This document shows positions 1-9,539 of a stretch of DNA of 64,000 nucleotides, piece after piece. The notes beneath the pieces are model-generated. The model saw only the letters and a program-made list of their open reading frames with translations, had not been told where the DNA came from and did not search any database. Numbering within the stretch: the stretch's first letter is position 1; the number at the start of each line of letters is the position of its first letter. The position numbers were made by a program, and so were the translations under genes. The stretch is from Hymenobacter sp. UV11 (GTDB lineage: Bacteria; Bacteroidota; Bacteroidia; Cytophagales; Hymenobacteraceae): the NCBI RefSeq assembly GCF_004684095.1, contig NZ_SRII01000006.1:310001-374000 (forward strand), in the 5' to 3' direction.

Positions 1-514
1 GCCTGCAAGCAAGAAGCCAGGCCTTTGCACTTTTAGCTAAAAGCCAACGCGCAAGGAATAGTATGGCACCTCGACTACTAGGAAGCAAAGCCGCCACTAC
101 ACCCAACCTTCCTGTGCTTACGCAAAGAGCTTCTTACCTGTTAATAATGCTACCCGGTACTTACTGAAGCGCTCAGTCGATTTTGAAGGCTTTCTAAACG
201 CATTTTGAGCGTCCTACATATCCAACGAACTTTCATTATTCATTCATAACTAGTTACTGCAGAATATTTTTTTAAAAAAATTTCTGCATCAGTATGGTTC
301 TGAAAAAAATAAAAAAAGCGCCAAACAGCACTGTGATGCAATAAATTCCACTTCCACAAGGGTTTCAATACTTCTACAGCGCTGCTATCTTATGTCACTT
401 AACCGGTGTACAATGGTATTCTATAGTTTACTTTGCAAAACCAATACTCTAGCAATAGAGAGGCGGCCCCACTCTTCTATCTCCCCTTCTACCATTTTTC
501 AATTTAAAGTTATC
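1..514. other. Gene-free, AT-richer stretch upstream of the arsR-type gene
   Basis: I see no convincing gene here. The composition is more AT-rich than the rest of the window. Positions 259-287 form an A/T-rich hairpin (GCAGAA arm against TTCTGC with a T7/A7 core), which could be a terminator for an upstream gene outside the window or a structural operator. At 429-435 there is TACTTTG, one base short of the Bacteroidota -7 consensus TAnnTTTG, and it may be the promoter of the regulator that starts at 515. Confidence 0.4.
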
Positions 515-838
515 ATGAAACCATTGCATTCCCGCGTTGACGCGGACCAGTTGGAGCGTGCCGCCGCCATGCTCAAAGTGCTTTCGCACCCCAAGCGCCT
601 TGCCATCGTTGACTTGCTCGGCAAGAGCAAAGGCAACAAAGAGCACCAGATGTCGGTAACCGAAATCTACCAGGCTTTGGATATTCCCCAGGCCATTGCT
701 TCCCAGCACCTCATCACGTTGAAAGACCGTGGCGTGCTGAAGTCGAGCAAAGTAGGTACCAAGATTTATTATGCGCTCGCGGTTCCGCAGCTCATGAAAA
801 TCATTGACACGCTGGAAGACTACTCTACCCACATCTAA
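515..838 (+). CDS. ArsR/SmtB-type winged-helix transcriptional regulator
   Basis: This is a 107-residue single-domain winged-helix protein. The line AMLKVLSHPKRLAIVDLL (residues 18-35) is the typical ArsR first helix pair. The recognition helix lies around residues 58-71 (QAIASQHLITLK) and the beta-wing around 72-88. The protein has no cysteine, so the classical metal-sensing ELCVC site is absent and it is probably not an arsenic or zinc sensor; redox, sulfide or constitutive roles remain open. I chose the ATG at 515 because an upstream extension to 392 is rich in unlikely residues and runs through the AT-rich leader. It stands alone, convergent with hemA, and the target genes are not evident. 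Confidence 0.85.
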   Translation: MKPLHSRVDADQLERAAAMLKVLSHPKRLAIVDLLGKSKGNKEHQMSVTEIYQALDIPQAIASQHLITLKDRGVLKSSKVGTKIYYALAVPQLMKIIDTLEDYSTHI

Positions 839-990
839 AACCAACCGGGGCAGCTCCTGGCCAATCTAGTGGCCTAGTAGCAGCTGCCTTTATGAAACCT
901 GCTTGGCTTACTATATATCTTGTTCCACTGCTTGCGCTCAACCAGCTTTAGCCTGAAGAGTGGGGGTAGGGAATAGAAACCGCTAATTAT

Positions 991-1035
991 AAAAAAACGC
1001 CCCCTCCTGCCTTCGGGCAGCAGGGGGCGTTTTTA
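991..1035. terminator. Bidirectional rho-independent terminator between arsR-type gene and hemA
   Basis: The arms ACGCCCCCTCCTGCC and GGCAGCAGGGGGCGT pair with one mismatch around a TTCG loop. The stem is preceded by A7 and followed by T5, so it can end transcription from both convergent genes. Confidence 0.85.
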
Positions 1036-1054
1036 ATGGGGGTAGGCAGCCGCA

Positions 1055-2335
1055 CTAAGCGGTGGCGGGCTGGTGCTCCAGGTCGAAAATATCGGTTAGC
1101 AGCGGCAGCAGCTGCTCGGCCTCGTCGCGGCGGCAGGCGGCTTTGAGGTGCAACACGTGCTGCTTCAGCACTTTCTGCATAAAGGCGCGCGTGGCATCAT
1201 CCAGCAGCTTCACTTCGGAGGGGGTAGCCTTTTTTTGGAAGCGCTCCAGCTCTTGCTGGCGCAGCTGCTCTAGGCCCGCCTTCATGCGCTGAATGATTGG
1301 CGACACCAGCATCTCGCGGCTCCAGTCGCTGAAGTCGCGCAGGCTCTCGGCCACAATGGCCTGCACCTGGGGCACGGCGGCCAGGCGCTGCTCCAGCGCG
1401 GCCGAAGCCTTGCTCTGGATGGCATCGACATTGTAGACTAGCACGCCGGGCACCTGCTCCACATCGGCGGCCACGGAGCGCGGCACGGCCAAGTCAATGA
1501 AAAACTTGTAGCTCAGCACGTCCAGGTTCGCCACCAGGTCGTGGGTGAAAAACGGGATTTCGAGGTTGATGGAGGAGATAACCACATCGGCTTCGCGCAG
1601 GGCGGTGGTCAGGTTCTCGAAGTCAGCAATGCGGAGGCGGCCGGGGGCAAATTCGGCGGCCAGCTCCTCGGCGCGGGCGCGAGTGCGGTTGCAGAGCGTG
1701 ACGCTGGCAAACGACCGGCTATCGGCCAGGTGGCGGCACACGTCGCTCCCGATTTCGCCCAGGCCCACTACCAGTACGCGCGGGCTGGCCACATCGGCCG
1801 TGAGCTCCTCTACCAGCTCCAGGGCCGCGTAGCTCATCGACGCCGCCCCATCGCGGAAGCTGGTTTCCTGCTGCACGCGCTTATTGGCGAAAAAGATGGT
1901 GTGCAGCAGGCGGTGCAAAAACGGCCCGGCCGCATCGGCATCGGCCGCCCACTGGTACGCGTGCTTCACCTGGTTGATAATCTGCATATCGCCCACTACC
2001 TGCGCGTCGAGGCCCAGCGCTACCTCAAACAGGTGGCGCGTAGTGGCCTCCGCCTCGGCAAACAGGTCGAAGTAGGGCGCGAAGCTCAGCGCATCGGCCC
2101 GGCTCTTGAGCTCGCCCAGCGCCCGAATGATGGCGGCCGAATAGTCGTCGTCGTGCGCGTAGTAGATTTCGGTGCGGTTGCAGGTACTCAGCACCAGTAC
2201 ATCGCTCAGGTGCAGCTCAGTACGTAGCTGCTGCAAAAAACGGCGGCAGGCGGTTTCATCCAGGGCCAGTAGCTCGCGAATGGCGAGCGGGGCATTGCGG
2301 AAGGATAAACTAACTGCCTTGAAAGGATGGGACAT
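1055..2335 (-). CDS. hemA: Glutamyl-tRNA reductase
   Basis: This enzyme reduces glutamyl-tRNA(Glu) to glutamate-1-semialdehyde with NADPH, the first committed step of C5-pathway tetrapyrrole synthesis in the cytosol. The 426 residues match the usual family length. The catalytic cysteine is Cys52 in the STCNRTEIY motif. The tRNA/catalytic domain continues with GLDAQVVGDMQIINQVK (108-124), where the usual Glu of G-E-x-Q is Asp. The NADP-binding motif GLGEIG is at 191-196, followed by the C-terminal dimerisation helices. It is divergent from the histidine kinase at 2511, and no other haem gene lies beside it. Confidence in identity is high. Confidence 0.96.
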   Translation of the reverse strand: MSHPFKAVSLSFRNAPLAIRELLALDETACRRFLQQLRTELHLSDVLVLSTCNRTEIYYAHDDDYSAAIIRALGELKSRADALSFAPYFDLFAEAEATTRHLFEVALGLDAQVVGDMQIINQVKHAYQWAADADAAGPFLHRLLHTIFFANKRVQQETSFRDGAASMSYAALELVEELTADVASPRVLVVGLGEIGSDVCRHLADSRSFASVTLCNRTRARAEELAAEFAPGRLRIADFENLTTALREADVVISSINLEIPFFTHDLVANLDVLSYKFFIDLAVPRSVAADVEQVPGVLVYNVDAIQSKASAALEQRLAAVPQVQAIVAESLRDFSDWSREMLVSPIIQRMKAGLEQLRQQELERFQKKATPSEVKLLDDATRAFMQKVLKQHVLHLKAACRRDEAEQLLPLLTDIFDLEHQPATA

Positions 2336-2421
2336 AACACGGGCCGGCTCAGGGTCGGCCAGTAAAATTACTTCACAAATAATGGTCCTTAAAAAACAGG
2401 TAAAGGCTGGATTGGGTTCGG

Positions 2422-2451
2422 TTGGCCCGGCTAGTATATGAGGTATCTTCT
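2422..2451 (+). promoter_or_regulatory. Possible Bacteroidota promoter for the sensor kinase
   Basis: TTG at 2422-2424 is followed after 19 bases by TATCTTCT (2444-2451), a 7-of-8 match with neither box perfect to the -33 TTG / -7 TAnnTTTG pattern. It lies about 60 bases upstream of the ATG at 2511. Confidence 0.35.
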
Positions 2452-2510
2452 TTACTCGTTTAAAGGGGGTTGTTACTCTCCGGGTGCCGGGCCCGACCTT
2501 TACCTTTCCT

Positions 2511-3719
2511 ATGCTTCCTCCCCTCTACGACCAAAAATCCCGTATCAAGCTGTTAGTGCTGTTGTTGGCGCTACTCATTGCCGGGGCTACCGTCGTGTAT
2601 ACCAACGTACTGGTGCAGCGCCTCTCCGAGCGCGAGCAGCACCAGATTGATTTGTACGCTAAAACGCTGCGCTATCTTATCAATACGGAGGACACAAAAA
2701 ATCTGCAATTTTTGCAAGAGCAGATTATTGAGGCCAACACCACCATTCCGGTTATTCTGACGGATGGTGAAAATATCAACGACGCCCGCAACCTGAACCT
2801 GGGCGCACACCTTTCGGAGGCCGATTCGGTGCGCAAGATGACCTCCGTGCTGCTGGAGATGCAAAAGCGCCACCCGCCCATCGTGATTGAACTGGCCGGG
2901 GGCACCCGCAACTACGTCTTTTACCAGGATTCGCGGCTGCTGCGGCAGCTGCGCACCTACCCCCTGGTGCAGCTCGGGGTTATCGCCTCGCTGGCCGTGA
3001 TGGCCTATATATCCTTCAGCTACTCGCGGCGGGCCGAGCAAAACCGTGTGTGGGTGGGCCTGGCCAAGGAAACCGCGCACCAACTGGGCACCCCGCTCAG
3101 CTCGCTGGTGGGCTGGCAGAGCTACCTGCGCGAGAGTGAGCGCTTCCACGACGAGCCCATTGTGGAGGAGCTGGGTAAGGATATTAAGCGTCTGGAAATC
3201 ATCACGGAGCGCTTCAGCAACATTGGCTCGGTGCCGGTGCTCAAAGCTGAAAACTTCTATCTCACTACCCGCAACGCCATCGCTTACCTCGAAGCCCGCG
3301 TGTCGCGCAAGGTCAAGTTCACTATCGAAACCGAGCTGCCGCTCGATACGCCAGCCTGTATTAACGTGCCGCTGTTTGACTGGGTAGTGGAGAATATCTG
3401 CAAAAACGCCGTGGATGCCATGGACGGGCGCGGGTCCATCACGCTGCGGCTGCACCGGTTGAAGCCGCGCCGGCAGTGGTGGCGCCGCCGCGCACCGCAC
3501 CCGCAAGTGGCCATCGACATCACCGACACGGGCAAGGGCATTCCCAAAAACAAGCTCGAAAGCGTGTTCTTGCCCGGCTACACCACCAAGAAGCGCGGCT
3601 GGGGCCTAGGCCTGGCGCTGGCCCGCCGCATCATCGAAAACTACCACCAGGGCCGCCTCTACGTGAAGAGCAGCGAGGTGGGCAAGGGTACGACGTTTCG
3701 GCTGGTGCTCAATCAATAG
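2511..3719 (+). CDS. Membrane-bound sensor histidine kinase
   Basis: A 402-residue orthodox sensor kinase of the inner membrane. Two transmembrane helices (about 14-34 and 152-172) enclose a roughly 115-residue extracytoplasmic sensor region with no recognised domain. The phosphoacceptor His190 lies in ETAHQLGTPLSSL. The ATPase domain shows the N-box ENICKNAVDAMDG (Asn299), G1 DTGKGIP (from 339) and G2 GWGLGLA (363). There is no HAMP domain and no adjacent response regulator, so the partner is unknown. I prefer the ATG at 2511 over the GTG at 2484 because the former puts the first helix close to the N-terminus and leaves a leader after the candidate promoter. The stop abuts a palindromic repeat. 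Confidence 0.88.
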   Translation: MLPPLYDQKSRIKLLVLLLALLIAGATVVYTNVLVQRLSEREQHQIDLYAKTLRYLINTEDTKNLQFLQEQIIEANTTIPVILTDGENINDARNLNLGAHLSEADSVRKMTSVLLEMQKRHPPIVIELAGGTRNYVFYQDSRLLRQLRTYPLVQLGVIASLAVMAYISFSYSRRAEQNRVWVGLAKETAHQLGTPLSSLVGWQSYLRESERFHDEPIVEELGKDIKRLEIITERFSNIGSVPVLKAENFYLTTRNAIAYLEARVSRKVKFTIETELPLDTPACINVPLFDWVVENICKNAVDAMDGRGSITLRLHRLKPRRQWWRRRAPHPQVAIDITDTGKGIPKNKLESVFLPGYTTKKRGWGLGLALARRIIENYHQGRLYVKSSEVGKGTTFRLVLNQ

Positions 3720-3720
3720 T

Positions 3721-3785
3721 GTGTAGGGTAAGCTTTAGCTTGCCGGGCGTGAGTATATCCTGGCAAGCTGAAGCTTACCCTACAC
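3721..3785. repeat. Inverted repeat, GTGTAGGGTAAGC family (copy 1)
   Basis: Arms 3721-3744 and 3762-3785 are 24-base inverted copies (one mismatch) around a 17-base loop. The right arm contains the stop codon of rmlA (3780-3782), so the last codons of that gene, GTG TAG, are repeat sequence. The left arm starts one base after the stop of the kinase gene. Related copies are at 47445-47514, 62252-62313 and 63979-64000. Confidence 0.9.
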
Positions 3786-4664
3786 GCTACGGCCCATTAC
3801 GAGCTGGTCGGGCAGGTTCATCAGGTAGTCGCCGTAGCCGCTCTTGCGTAGCGGGCCGGCGATTTTGCGCAGTTGGTCGGCATCGATAAAGCCCTGGCGG
3901 AAAGCGGCTTCCTCGATAGAGCCCACTTTCAGGCCCTGACGCTGCTCCAGCACGCGTACAAACTCGCCGGCCTGCATCAGGCTTTCAAAGGTGCCCGTGT
4001 CGAGCCAGGCCGTGCCCCGGCCCAGGATGCCCACTTTCAGCTTGCCGCGGCGCAGGTACTCGCGGTTCACATCCGTGATTTCGTACTCGCCGCGCGGGCT
4101 GGGCTCCAGGTTTTTGGCAATCTCAACCACTTCATTATCATAGAAGTAGAGACCCGGCACGGCGTAGTTGCTCTTGGGGCTGGCAGGCTTTTCCTCGATG
4201 CTGAGGGCCACCTTGTTTTCGTCGAACTCGACCACGCCGTAGCGCTCGGGGTCGTGCACATGGTAGGCGTACACTACCCCCCCGTCGGGGTCGCTATTGG
4301 CCTTGAGCAGCTCTTCCATGCCTTCGCCGTGGAAGATGTTGTCGCCCAGCACCAGCGCCACTTTATCCTGGCCAATGAAGTCGGCGCCCAGCACGAAGGC
4401 CTGGGCCAAGCCATTGGGCAATTCCTGCACCACGTACTGGAAATTGCAGCCTAGGTTCTTGCCGTCGCCCAGCAGCTTCTTAAACTGCTCCTGGTCGTGG
4501 GGGGTAGTGATGATGAGGATTTCGCGGATGCCCGCCATCATCAATATCGACAGCGGATAATAAATCATCGGCTTGTCGTAGACGGGCATCAGCTGCTTCG
4601 AAACAGCCAGCGTGAGCGGGTGCAGCCGGGTGCCGGAGCCGCCGGCGAGAATAATTCCTTTCAT
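3780..4664 (-). CDS. rmlA: Glucose-1-phosphate thymidylyltransferase
   Basis: RmlA/RfbA condenses glucose-1-phosphate and dTTP to dTDP-glucose, the entry step to dTDP-deoxysugars. The 294 residues fit the family. The nucleotide-binding [11 protein letters not shown] sequence is at residues 8-18, followed by [17 protein letters not shown], which is diagnostic for the RmlA branch; VLGDNIFHG holds the metal-binding Asp. It lies at the downstream end of a six-gene minus-strand nucleotide-sugar block with rmlB two genes upstream. rmlC and rmlD are not in the window, so rhamnose synthesis cannot be concluded. Its final codons come from an inverted repeat. Confidence 0.96.
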   Translation of the reverse strand: MKGIILAGGSGTRLHPLTLAVSKQLMPVYDKPMIYYPLSILMMAGIREILIITTPHDQEQFKKLLGDGKNLGCNFQYVVQELPNGLAQAFVLGADFIGQDKVALVLGDNIFHGEGMEELLKANSDPDGGVVYAYHVHDPERYGVVEFDENKVALSIEEKPASPKSNYAVPGLYFYDNEVVEIAKNLEPSPRGEYEITDVNREYLRRGKLKVGILGRGTAWLDTGTFESLMQAGEFVRVLEQRQGLKVGSIEEAAFRQGFIDADQLRKIAGPLRKSGYGDYLMNLPDQLVMGRSV

Positions 4665-4692
4665 GGTTGGTTGAAGTTGGGGCTAGTAGAAT

Positions 4693-4789
4693 GTCATGCT
4701 GAGCTTGCCGAAGCATCTCTATCGCGTAACTAACTCTTAGCTTTGAGGTTACTTGCGCGAACGAGATGCTTCGACAAGCTCAGCATGAC
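4693..4789. repeat. Inverted repeat, CATGCTGAGCTTG family (copy A)
   Basis: Arms 4693-4719 and 4763-4789 are inverted copies (one G/A difference) that read GTCATGCTGAGCTTG.CGAAG and beyond. The loop is 43 bases. It fills the gap between rmlA and the WbpP-like gene. Copies B, C and a degenerate D are at 35473-35559, 41667-41789 and about 50655-50759. Confidence 0.9.
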
Positions 4790-4795
4790 GTTCAA

Positions 4796-5803
<1,008 letters not shown>

Positions 5804-5811
5804 TTTTTTCT

Positions 5812-5940
5812 TTTGTCATTGCGAGCGCAACGAAGTGGAGCGCGGCAATCTTTCCTTTATAGTTGTTAATCGGCTGACTGCTTTTCCTAACGTGAGGGAA
5901 AGATTGCCGCGCTCCACTTCGTTGCGCTCGCAATGACAAA
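5812..5940. repeat. 44-bp perfect inverted repeat (GCGAGCGCAACGAAG family)
   Basis: Arms 5812-5855 and 5897-5940 are perfect 44-base inverted copies beginning TTTGTCATTGCGAGCGCAAC, with a 41-base loop. The element sits between rmlB and the epimerase gene, 8 bases from the epimerase start codon. Its sequence is unrelated to the other palindrome families in the window. Confidence 0.93.
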
Positions 5941-5953
5941 CGATTTCGTGATT

Positions 5954-7009
5954 TTACCGGTCGGCGTATTGCTTGGTATTATAGTCCTGGTAGGCGCCGC
6001 TGGTCACGTGGTCGAGCCACTCCTGGTTGGCCAGGTACCAGTCCACGGTCTGGTTCAGGCCCTGCTCGAAGGTTACGCTGGGCTTCCAGCCGAGCTCGTT
6101 CATGATTTTGCTGCTGTCGATGGCGTAGCGCATGTCGTGGCCGGCGCGGTCGGTCACGAAGGTGATGAGCTGGCGCGAGGTGCCGGCGGGCTGGCCGGTT
6201 TTCTCATCCACCACGTCGCAGAGCAGTTCAATGAGCTTGAGGTTCTGCCACTCGTTCACGCCGCCGATATTGTAGGTATCGCCCAGCTTGCCTTTGTGGA
6301 AAACGGCGTCGATGGCCGTGGCGTGGTCTTTCACGAAGAGCCAGTCGCGCACGTTTTCGCCCTTGCCGTACACGGGCACGTTTTGGCCGGTGCGTAGGCG
6401 GTGAATAGCCAGCGGAATGAGCTTCTCGGGGAAGTGGTTAGGGCCGTAGTTGTTCGAGCAGTTGCTGAGCTTTACGGGCAGGCCGTAGGTGTGGTACCAG
6501 GCCCGTACGAAGTGGTCGGAGCTGGCCTTGGAAGCCGAGTAGGGCGAGCGCGGGTCGTAAGCCGTTTCCTCGGTGAACATCTCGGGGCCGAAGTCAAGCG
6601 AGCCGTATACTTCGTCGGTACTTACGTGGTAGAACGTGTGGCCGTCGAAGCCTTTCTCTTTCCACAGGTTCTTGGCCGCGTTCAGCAAATACACGGTACC
6701 CAGCACGTTGGTGCGCACAAACGCCAGCGGGTCGGTGATGCTGCGGTCCACGTGGCTCTCGGCGGCGAGGTGAATCACGGCGTCGGGCTTTTCGCTGGTA
6801 AACAGTCCATCCACGAATGCCTCATCGGCAATGTCGCCCTTCACAAACTGGTAGTTCGGCGCGTTTTCGATGTCGCGCAGGTTTTCCAGGTTGCCGGCGT
6901 AGGTGAGGGCATCCAGGTTAAGAATCTGGTACTCGGGGTACTTGGTGACGAACAGGCGCACTACGTGCGAGCCAATGAAACCGGCCCCGCCGGTAATGAG
7001 GATTTTCAT
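5954..7009 (-). CDS. rmlB: dTDP-glucose 4,6-dehydratase
   Basis: RmlB/RfbB dehydrates dTDP-glucose to dTDP-4-keto-6-deoxyglucose with bound NAD+. It has 351 residues, the normal length. The NAD motif GGAGFIG is at 7-13, the catalytic Thr-Asp-Glu triad is at 131-133 (VSTDEVYGS), and Tyr157/Lys161 sit in SPYSASKASSDH. LSNCSNNYGPNHFPEKLIPL is a strong RmlB signature. It acts after RmlA encoded two genes downstream; the product can feed rhamnose, fucosamine-like or other 6-deoxysugars, and no later enzyme of these branches lies in the window. Confidence 0.97.
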   Translation of the reverse strand: MKILITGGAGFIGSHVVRLFVTKYPEYQILNLDALTYAGNLENLRDIENAPNYQFVKGDIADEAFVDGLFTSEKPDAVIHLAAESHVDRSITDPLAFVRTNVLGTVYLLNAAKNLWKEKGFDGHTFYHVSTDEVYGSLDFGPEMFTEETAYDPRSPYSASKASSDHFVRAWYHTYGLPVKLSNCSNNYGPNHFPEKLIPLAIHRLRTGQNVPVYGKGENVRDWLFVKDHATAIDAVFHKGKLGDTYNIGGVNEWQNLKLIELLCDVVDEKTGQPAGTSRQLITFVTDRAGHDMRYAIDSSKIMNELGWKPSVTFEQGLNQTVDWYLANQEWLDHVTSGAYQDYNTKQYADR

Positions 7010-7012
7010 GCG

Positions 7013-7101
7013 GTAAATGAGTAGATGAGTAAGTGAGTAAGTGAGCCATAAAAATGAATAATATGAGTAATAGTCAATAATTTACTCATCTACTCATTTA
7101 C
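7013..7101. repeat. Inverted repeat of GAGTA-rich arms
   Basis: Arms 7013-7032 and 7082-7101 are perfect 20-base inverted copies (GTAAATGAGTAGATGAGTAA), embedded in low-complexity GAGTAAGTGAG repeats. The right arm ends exactly at the galE stop codon (7102-7104). A relative is at 8130-8203. Confidence 0.85.
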
Positions 7102-8124
7102 TCACTTACCCAGCGTTTGCTGCCACTTCCAGGCGCTGGCCAGCGAGTCGTAGAGCGAGGTAGTGGTTTTGAAACCCAATACCTCGGCCGCCTTGGTGGC
7201 GTCGGCGTAGATGGCGGGCACGTCGCCGGGGCGGCGCGGGCCGATGCTGTAATTCAGCTTCTGGCCGCTGGCTTTTTCAAACGTCTGAACGACTTCCAGC
7301 ACCGTATTGCCGTGGCCGGTGCCCACATTGAAGGTTTCGACTACCTCGCTGGCTTTGCGGTCGAGCAGGCGTTGCACGGCCGCGATGTGCGCCTTGGCCA
7401 AGTCTACTACATGGATGTAGTCGCGGACATTAGTGCCGTCGGGCGTATCGTAGTCGTCGCCATTGATGGTCAGCTTCTCGCGAATGCCGGCGGCCGTCTG
7501 GGTGATAAAGGGCACCAGGTTGTTGGGCACGCCCAGCGGCAGCTCACCGATTTTGGCCGAATCGTGCGCCCCGATGGGGTTGAAGTAGCGCAGTAGAATG
7601 GTGTGCACCTTGTTGTCGGGCGCGGCAGCGGCATCGTGCACAATGTCTTCGCACATCTGCTTGGTGCGGCCGTAGGGCGAGTTGGCGGGCTTGGTGGGGG
7701 TAGCCTCGGTCACAGGCAGCGCATCGGGCACACCGTACACCGTGCACGACGACGAGAACACCAGATTGGTGGCGCCCACTTCTTGCATCACCTGCAACAG
7801 CGTAACGAGCGAGCCCACGTTGTTGTGAAAATATGCCAGCGGCTTCTGCACCGACTCGCCCACTGCCTTAAAGGCCGCGAAGTGAATGACCCCGTCGATG
7901 GTGCCTTCGGCTTTGAATACCTGGCGGAGCGCCTCAGCGTCGCCGCAGTCGATGCGGTGGCACGGCACCTCGCGGCCCAGAATAGCTTGGATACCCGCCA
8001 GCGCCGACTCCTGCGAGTTGCTGAAATTATCGATAATAATGGGCTCGTAGCCGGCCTGCGCCAACTCAACCACCGTGTGGGAGCCAATGTAGCCGGCGCC
8101 GCCGGTAACCAGAATCTTTTTCAT
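7102..8124 (-). CDS. galE: UDP-glucose 4-epimerase
   Basis: GalE interconverts UDP-glucose and UDP-galactose. The 340-residue protein starts MKKILVTGGAGYIGSH with the NAD motif at 8-14; catalytic Ser124-126 and Tyr151/Lys155 (SPYGRTK) are present, as are the conserved HFAAFKAVGES and RYFNPIGAH sequences. I place the start at the ATG at 8124; a 14-residue N-terminal extension to 8166 would be translated from the intergenic GAGTA repeat and is unlikely. It is part of the nucleotide-sugar block and probably supplies galactose or GalNAc donors. Confidence 0.96.
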   Translation of the reverse strand: MKKILVTGGAGYIGSHTVVELAQAGYEPIIIDNFSNSQESALAGIQAILGREVPCHRIDCGDAEALRQVFKAEGTIDGVIHFAAFKAVGESVQKPLAYFHNNVGSLVTLLQVMQEVGATNLVFSSSCTVYGVPDALPVTEATPTKPANSPYGRTKQMCEDIVHDAAAAPDNKVHTILLRYFNPIGAHDSAKIGELPLGVPNNLVPFITQTAAGIREKLTINGDDYDTPDGTNVRDYIHVVDLAKAHIAAVQRLLDRKASEVVETFNVGTGHGNTVLEVVQTFEKASGQKLNYSIGPRRPGDVPAIYADATKAAEVLGFKTTTSLYDSLASAWKWQQTLGK

Positions 8125-8129
8125 AAGCT

Positions 8130-8203
8130 GTAAATGGGTAAGTGAGCAAATAAGTAAGTGAGCCAATTGAGTATTTTACTCAGTTACTCAGCTACTTATT
8201 TAC
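8130..8203. repeat. Imperfect inverted repeat of GAGTA-rich arms
   Basis: Arms 8130-8146 and 8187-8203 pair at about 13 of 17 positions and share the GTAAGTGAG theme with the repeat at 7013-7101. It lies between galE and the dehydrogenase gene, ending two bases from the dehydrogenase stop codon. Confidence 0.6.
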
Positions 8204-8205
8204 CG

Positions 8206-9507
8206 CTAGAGGCTCCAGTAATGCACGTCCTGCATCGGCTGGGTGCGGTACAGGCCTTTGATATCGACCAGCACGGCGTTGTCGGCCGTGATGGACTGAA
8301 AGTAGGCCTCGTCTTTGTCAAGGTAGGGTTTGTGGCTCACGGCCACAATAACGGCATCGTAGTCGTGGCGAATATTGTCGGCGTCGGTGAGGCGGAAGCC
8401 GTACTCATGGTGCAGCTCGTCGGAGCTGGCGTGCGGGTCCACGATGTCCACGTTTACCGAGAAGTTTTTCAGCTCCTGAATGACATCGGCCACCTTTGAG
8501 TTGCGAATATCCTCCACGTTTTCCTTGAAGGTCGCGCCCATCACCAGCACGCGGCTCTTGGCCACGTCCTTGCCGCGCTTAATCATCATCTGCACCGTTT
8601 TGCGGGCGATGTAGGCGCCCATGTTGTCGTTGGTGGTGCGGCCGCTCAGGATAACCTTGGCGTCGTAGCCCAGCTCCTTGGCCTTGTACGTGAGGTAGTA
8701 CGGGTCTACGCCAATGCAGTGGCCGCCCACCAGGCCGGGCGAAAATTTGAGGAAGTTCCACTTGGTGCCGGCCGCTTCGAGCACCTCGTAGGTGTTGATA
8801 TTCATGCGGTCGAAAATCATCGACAGCTCGTTCATGAGCGCGATGTTGACGTCACGCTGGGTGTTTTCGATAATCTTGGCGGCTTCGGCCACCCGGATGC
8901 TGCTGGCGCGGTGCACGCCGGCATCTACCACCAGCTCGTAGACTTTGGCTACGGTGTCGAGGCTTTCGGCGTCGCAGCCGCTCACCACCTTCACAATGCG
9001 GCGCAGGGTGTGCTCCTTGTCGCCGGGGTTGATGCGCTCGGGCGAGTAGCCCACTTTGAAATCGCCGTTGGCGAAGCTCAGCCCTGAGCACTTCTCCATC
9101 ACCGGAATGCAGTCTTCCTCGGTGCAGCCGGGATACACGGTGCTCTCAAACACCACATAGTCACCCTTTTTCAAGACTTTACCCACCGACGACGACGCGC
9201 CGAGCAGCGGCTTGAGGTCGGGCTGGGCGTGCTCGTCGATGGGGGTAGGCACGGCCACGATGAAGAACCGGGCCTCGCGCAGCACGTCGAGCGAATCGGT
9301 GAAAGTGATATCGCAGCCCTCGAAGGCGGCACTGTCCAGCTCGCCGCTCGGGTCCTGGTGGTTGCGCATCATTTCCACGCGCTCGGCGTTGATATCGAAG
9401 CCGATAACCGAGAGTTGCTTGGCAAATTCGAGAGCGATGGGCAGGCCCACGTAGCCGAGGCCAATCACAGCCAGCTTGGCTTCTTTGCGCAATAATTCGT
9501 CGTACAC
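8206..9507 (-). CDS. WbpO/TviB-like UDP-HexNAc 6-dehydrogenase
   Basis: A UDP-sugar dehydrogenase that oxidises C6 of a UDP-N-acetylhexosamine to the uronate with two NAD+. The 433 residues comprise the N-terminal Rossmann domain (GLGYVG, 16-21), a central helix domain (AAKIIENTQRDVN, Lys211) and the catalytic Cys264 in GGHCIGVDPYYLT. Sequences such as YSPERINPGDKEHTL are typical of the VipA/TviB/WbpO group and not of UDP-glucose dehydrogenase. The start is GTG at 9507; no in-frame ATG is available upstream. With the WbpP-like epimerase it would make UDP-GalNAcA or a related acidic sugar. Confidence 0.92.
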   Translation of the reverse strand: MYDELLRKEAKLAVIGLGYVGLPIALEFAKQLSVIGFDINAERVEMMRNHQDPSGELDSAAFEGCDITFTDSLDVLREARFFIVAVPTPIDEHAQPDLKPLLGASSSVGKVLKKGDYVVFESTVYPGCTEEDCIPVMEKCSGLSFANGDFKVGYSPERINPGDKEHTLRRIVKVVSGCDAESLDTVAKVYELVVDAGVHRASSIRVAEAAKIIENTQRDVNIALMNELSMIFDRMNINTYEVLEAAGTKWNFLKFSPGLVGGHCIGVDPYYLTYKAKELGYDAKVILSGRTTNDNMGAYIARKTVQMMIKRGKDVAKSRVLVMGATFKENVEDIRNSKVADVIQELKNFSVNVDIVDPHASSDELHHEYGFRLTDADNIRHDYDAVIVAVSHKPYLDKDEAYFQSITADNAVLVDIKGLYRTQPMQDVHYWSL

Positions 9508-9539
9508 GTTTAAGTTGATTAGTTGCTACTTATTGAGAA

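Noticed and set aside
392..514. N-terminal extension of the ArsR-type regulator
   Set aside because: The extra 41 residues lie in the AT-rich leader, include a promoter-like element, and do not belong to the winged-helix fold.
3721..3785. Reading the short inverted repeats as CRISPR repeats or att sites
   Set aside because: They occur as single inverted pairs in separate gaps, without regular direct repeats, spacers, cas genes or an integrase.
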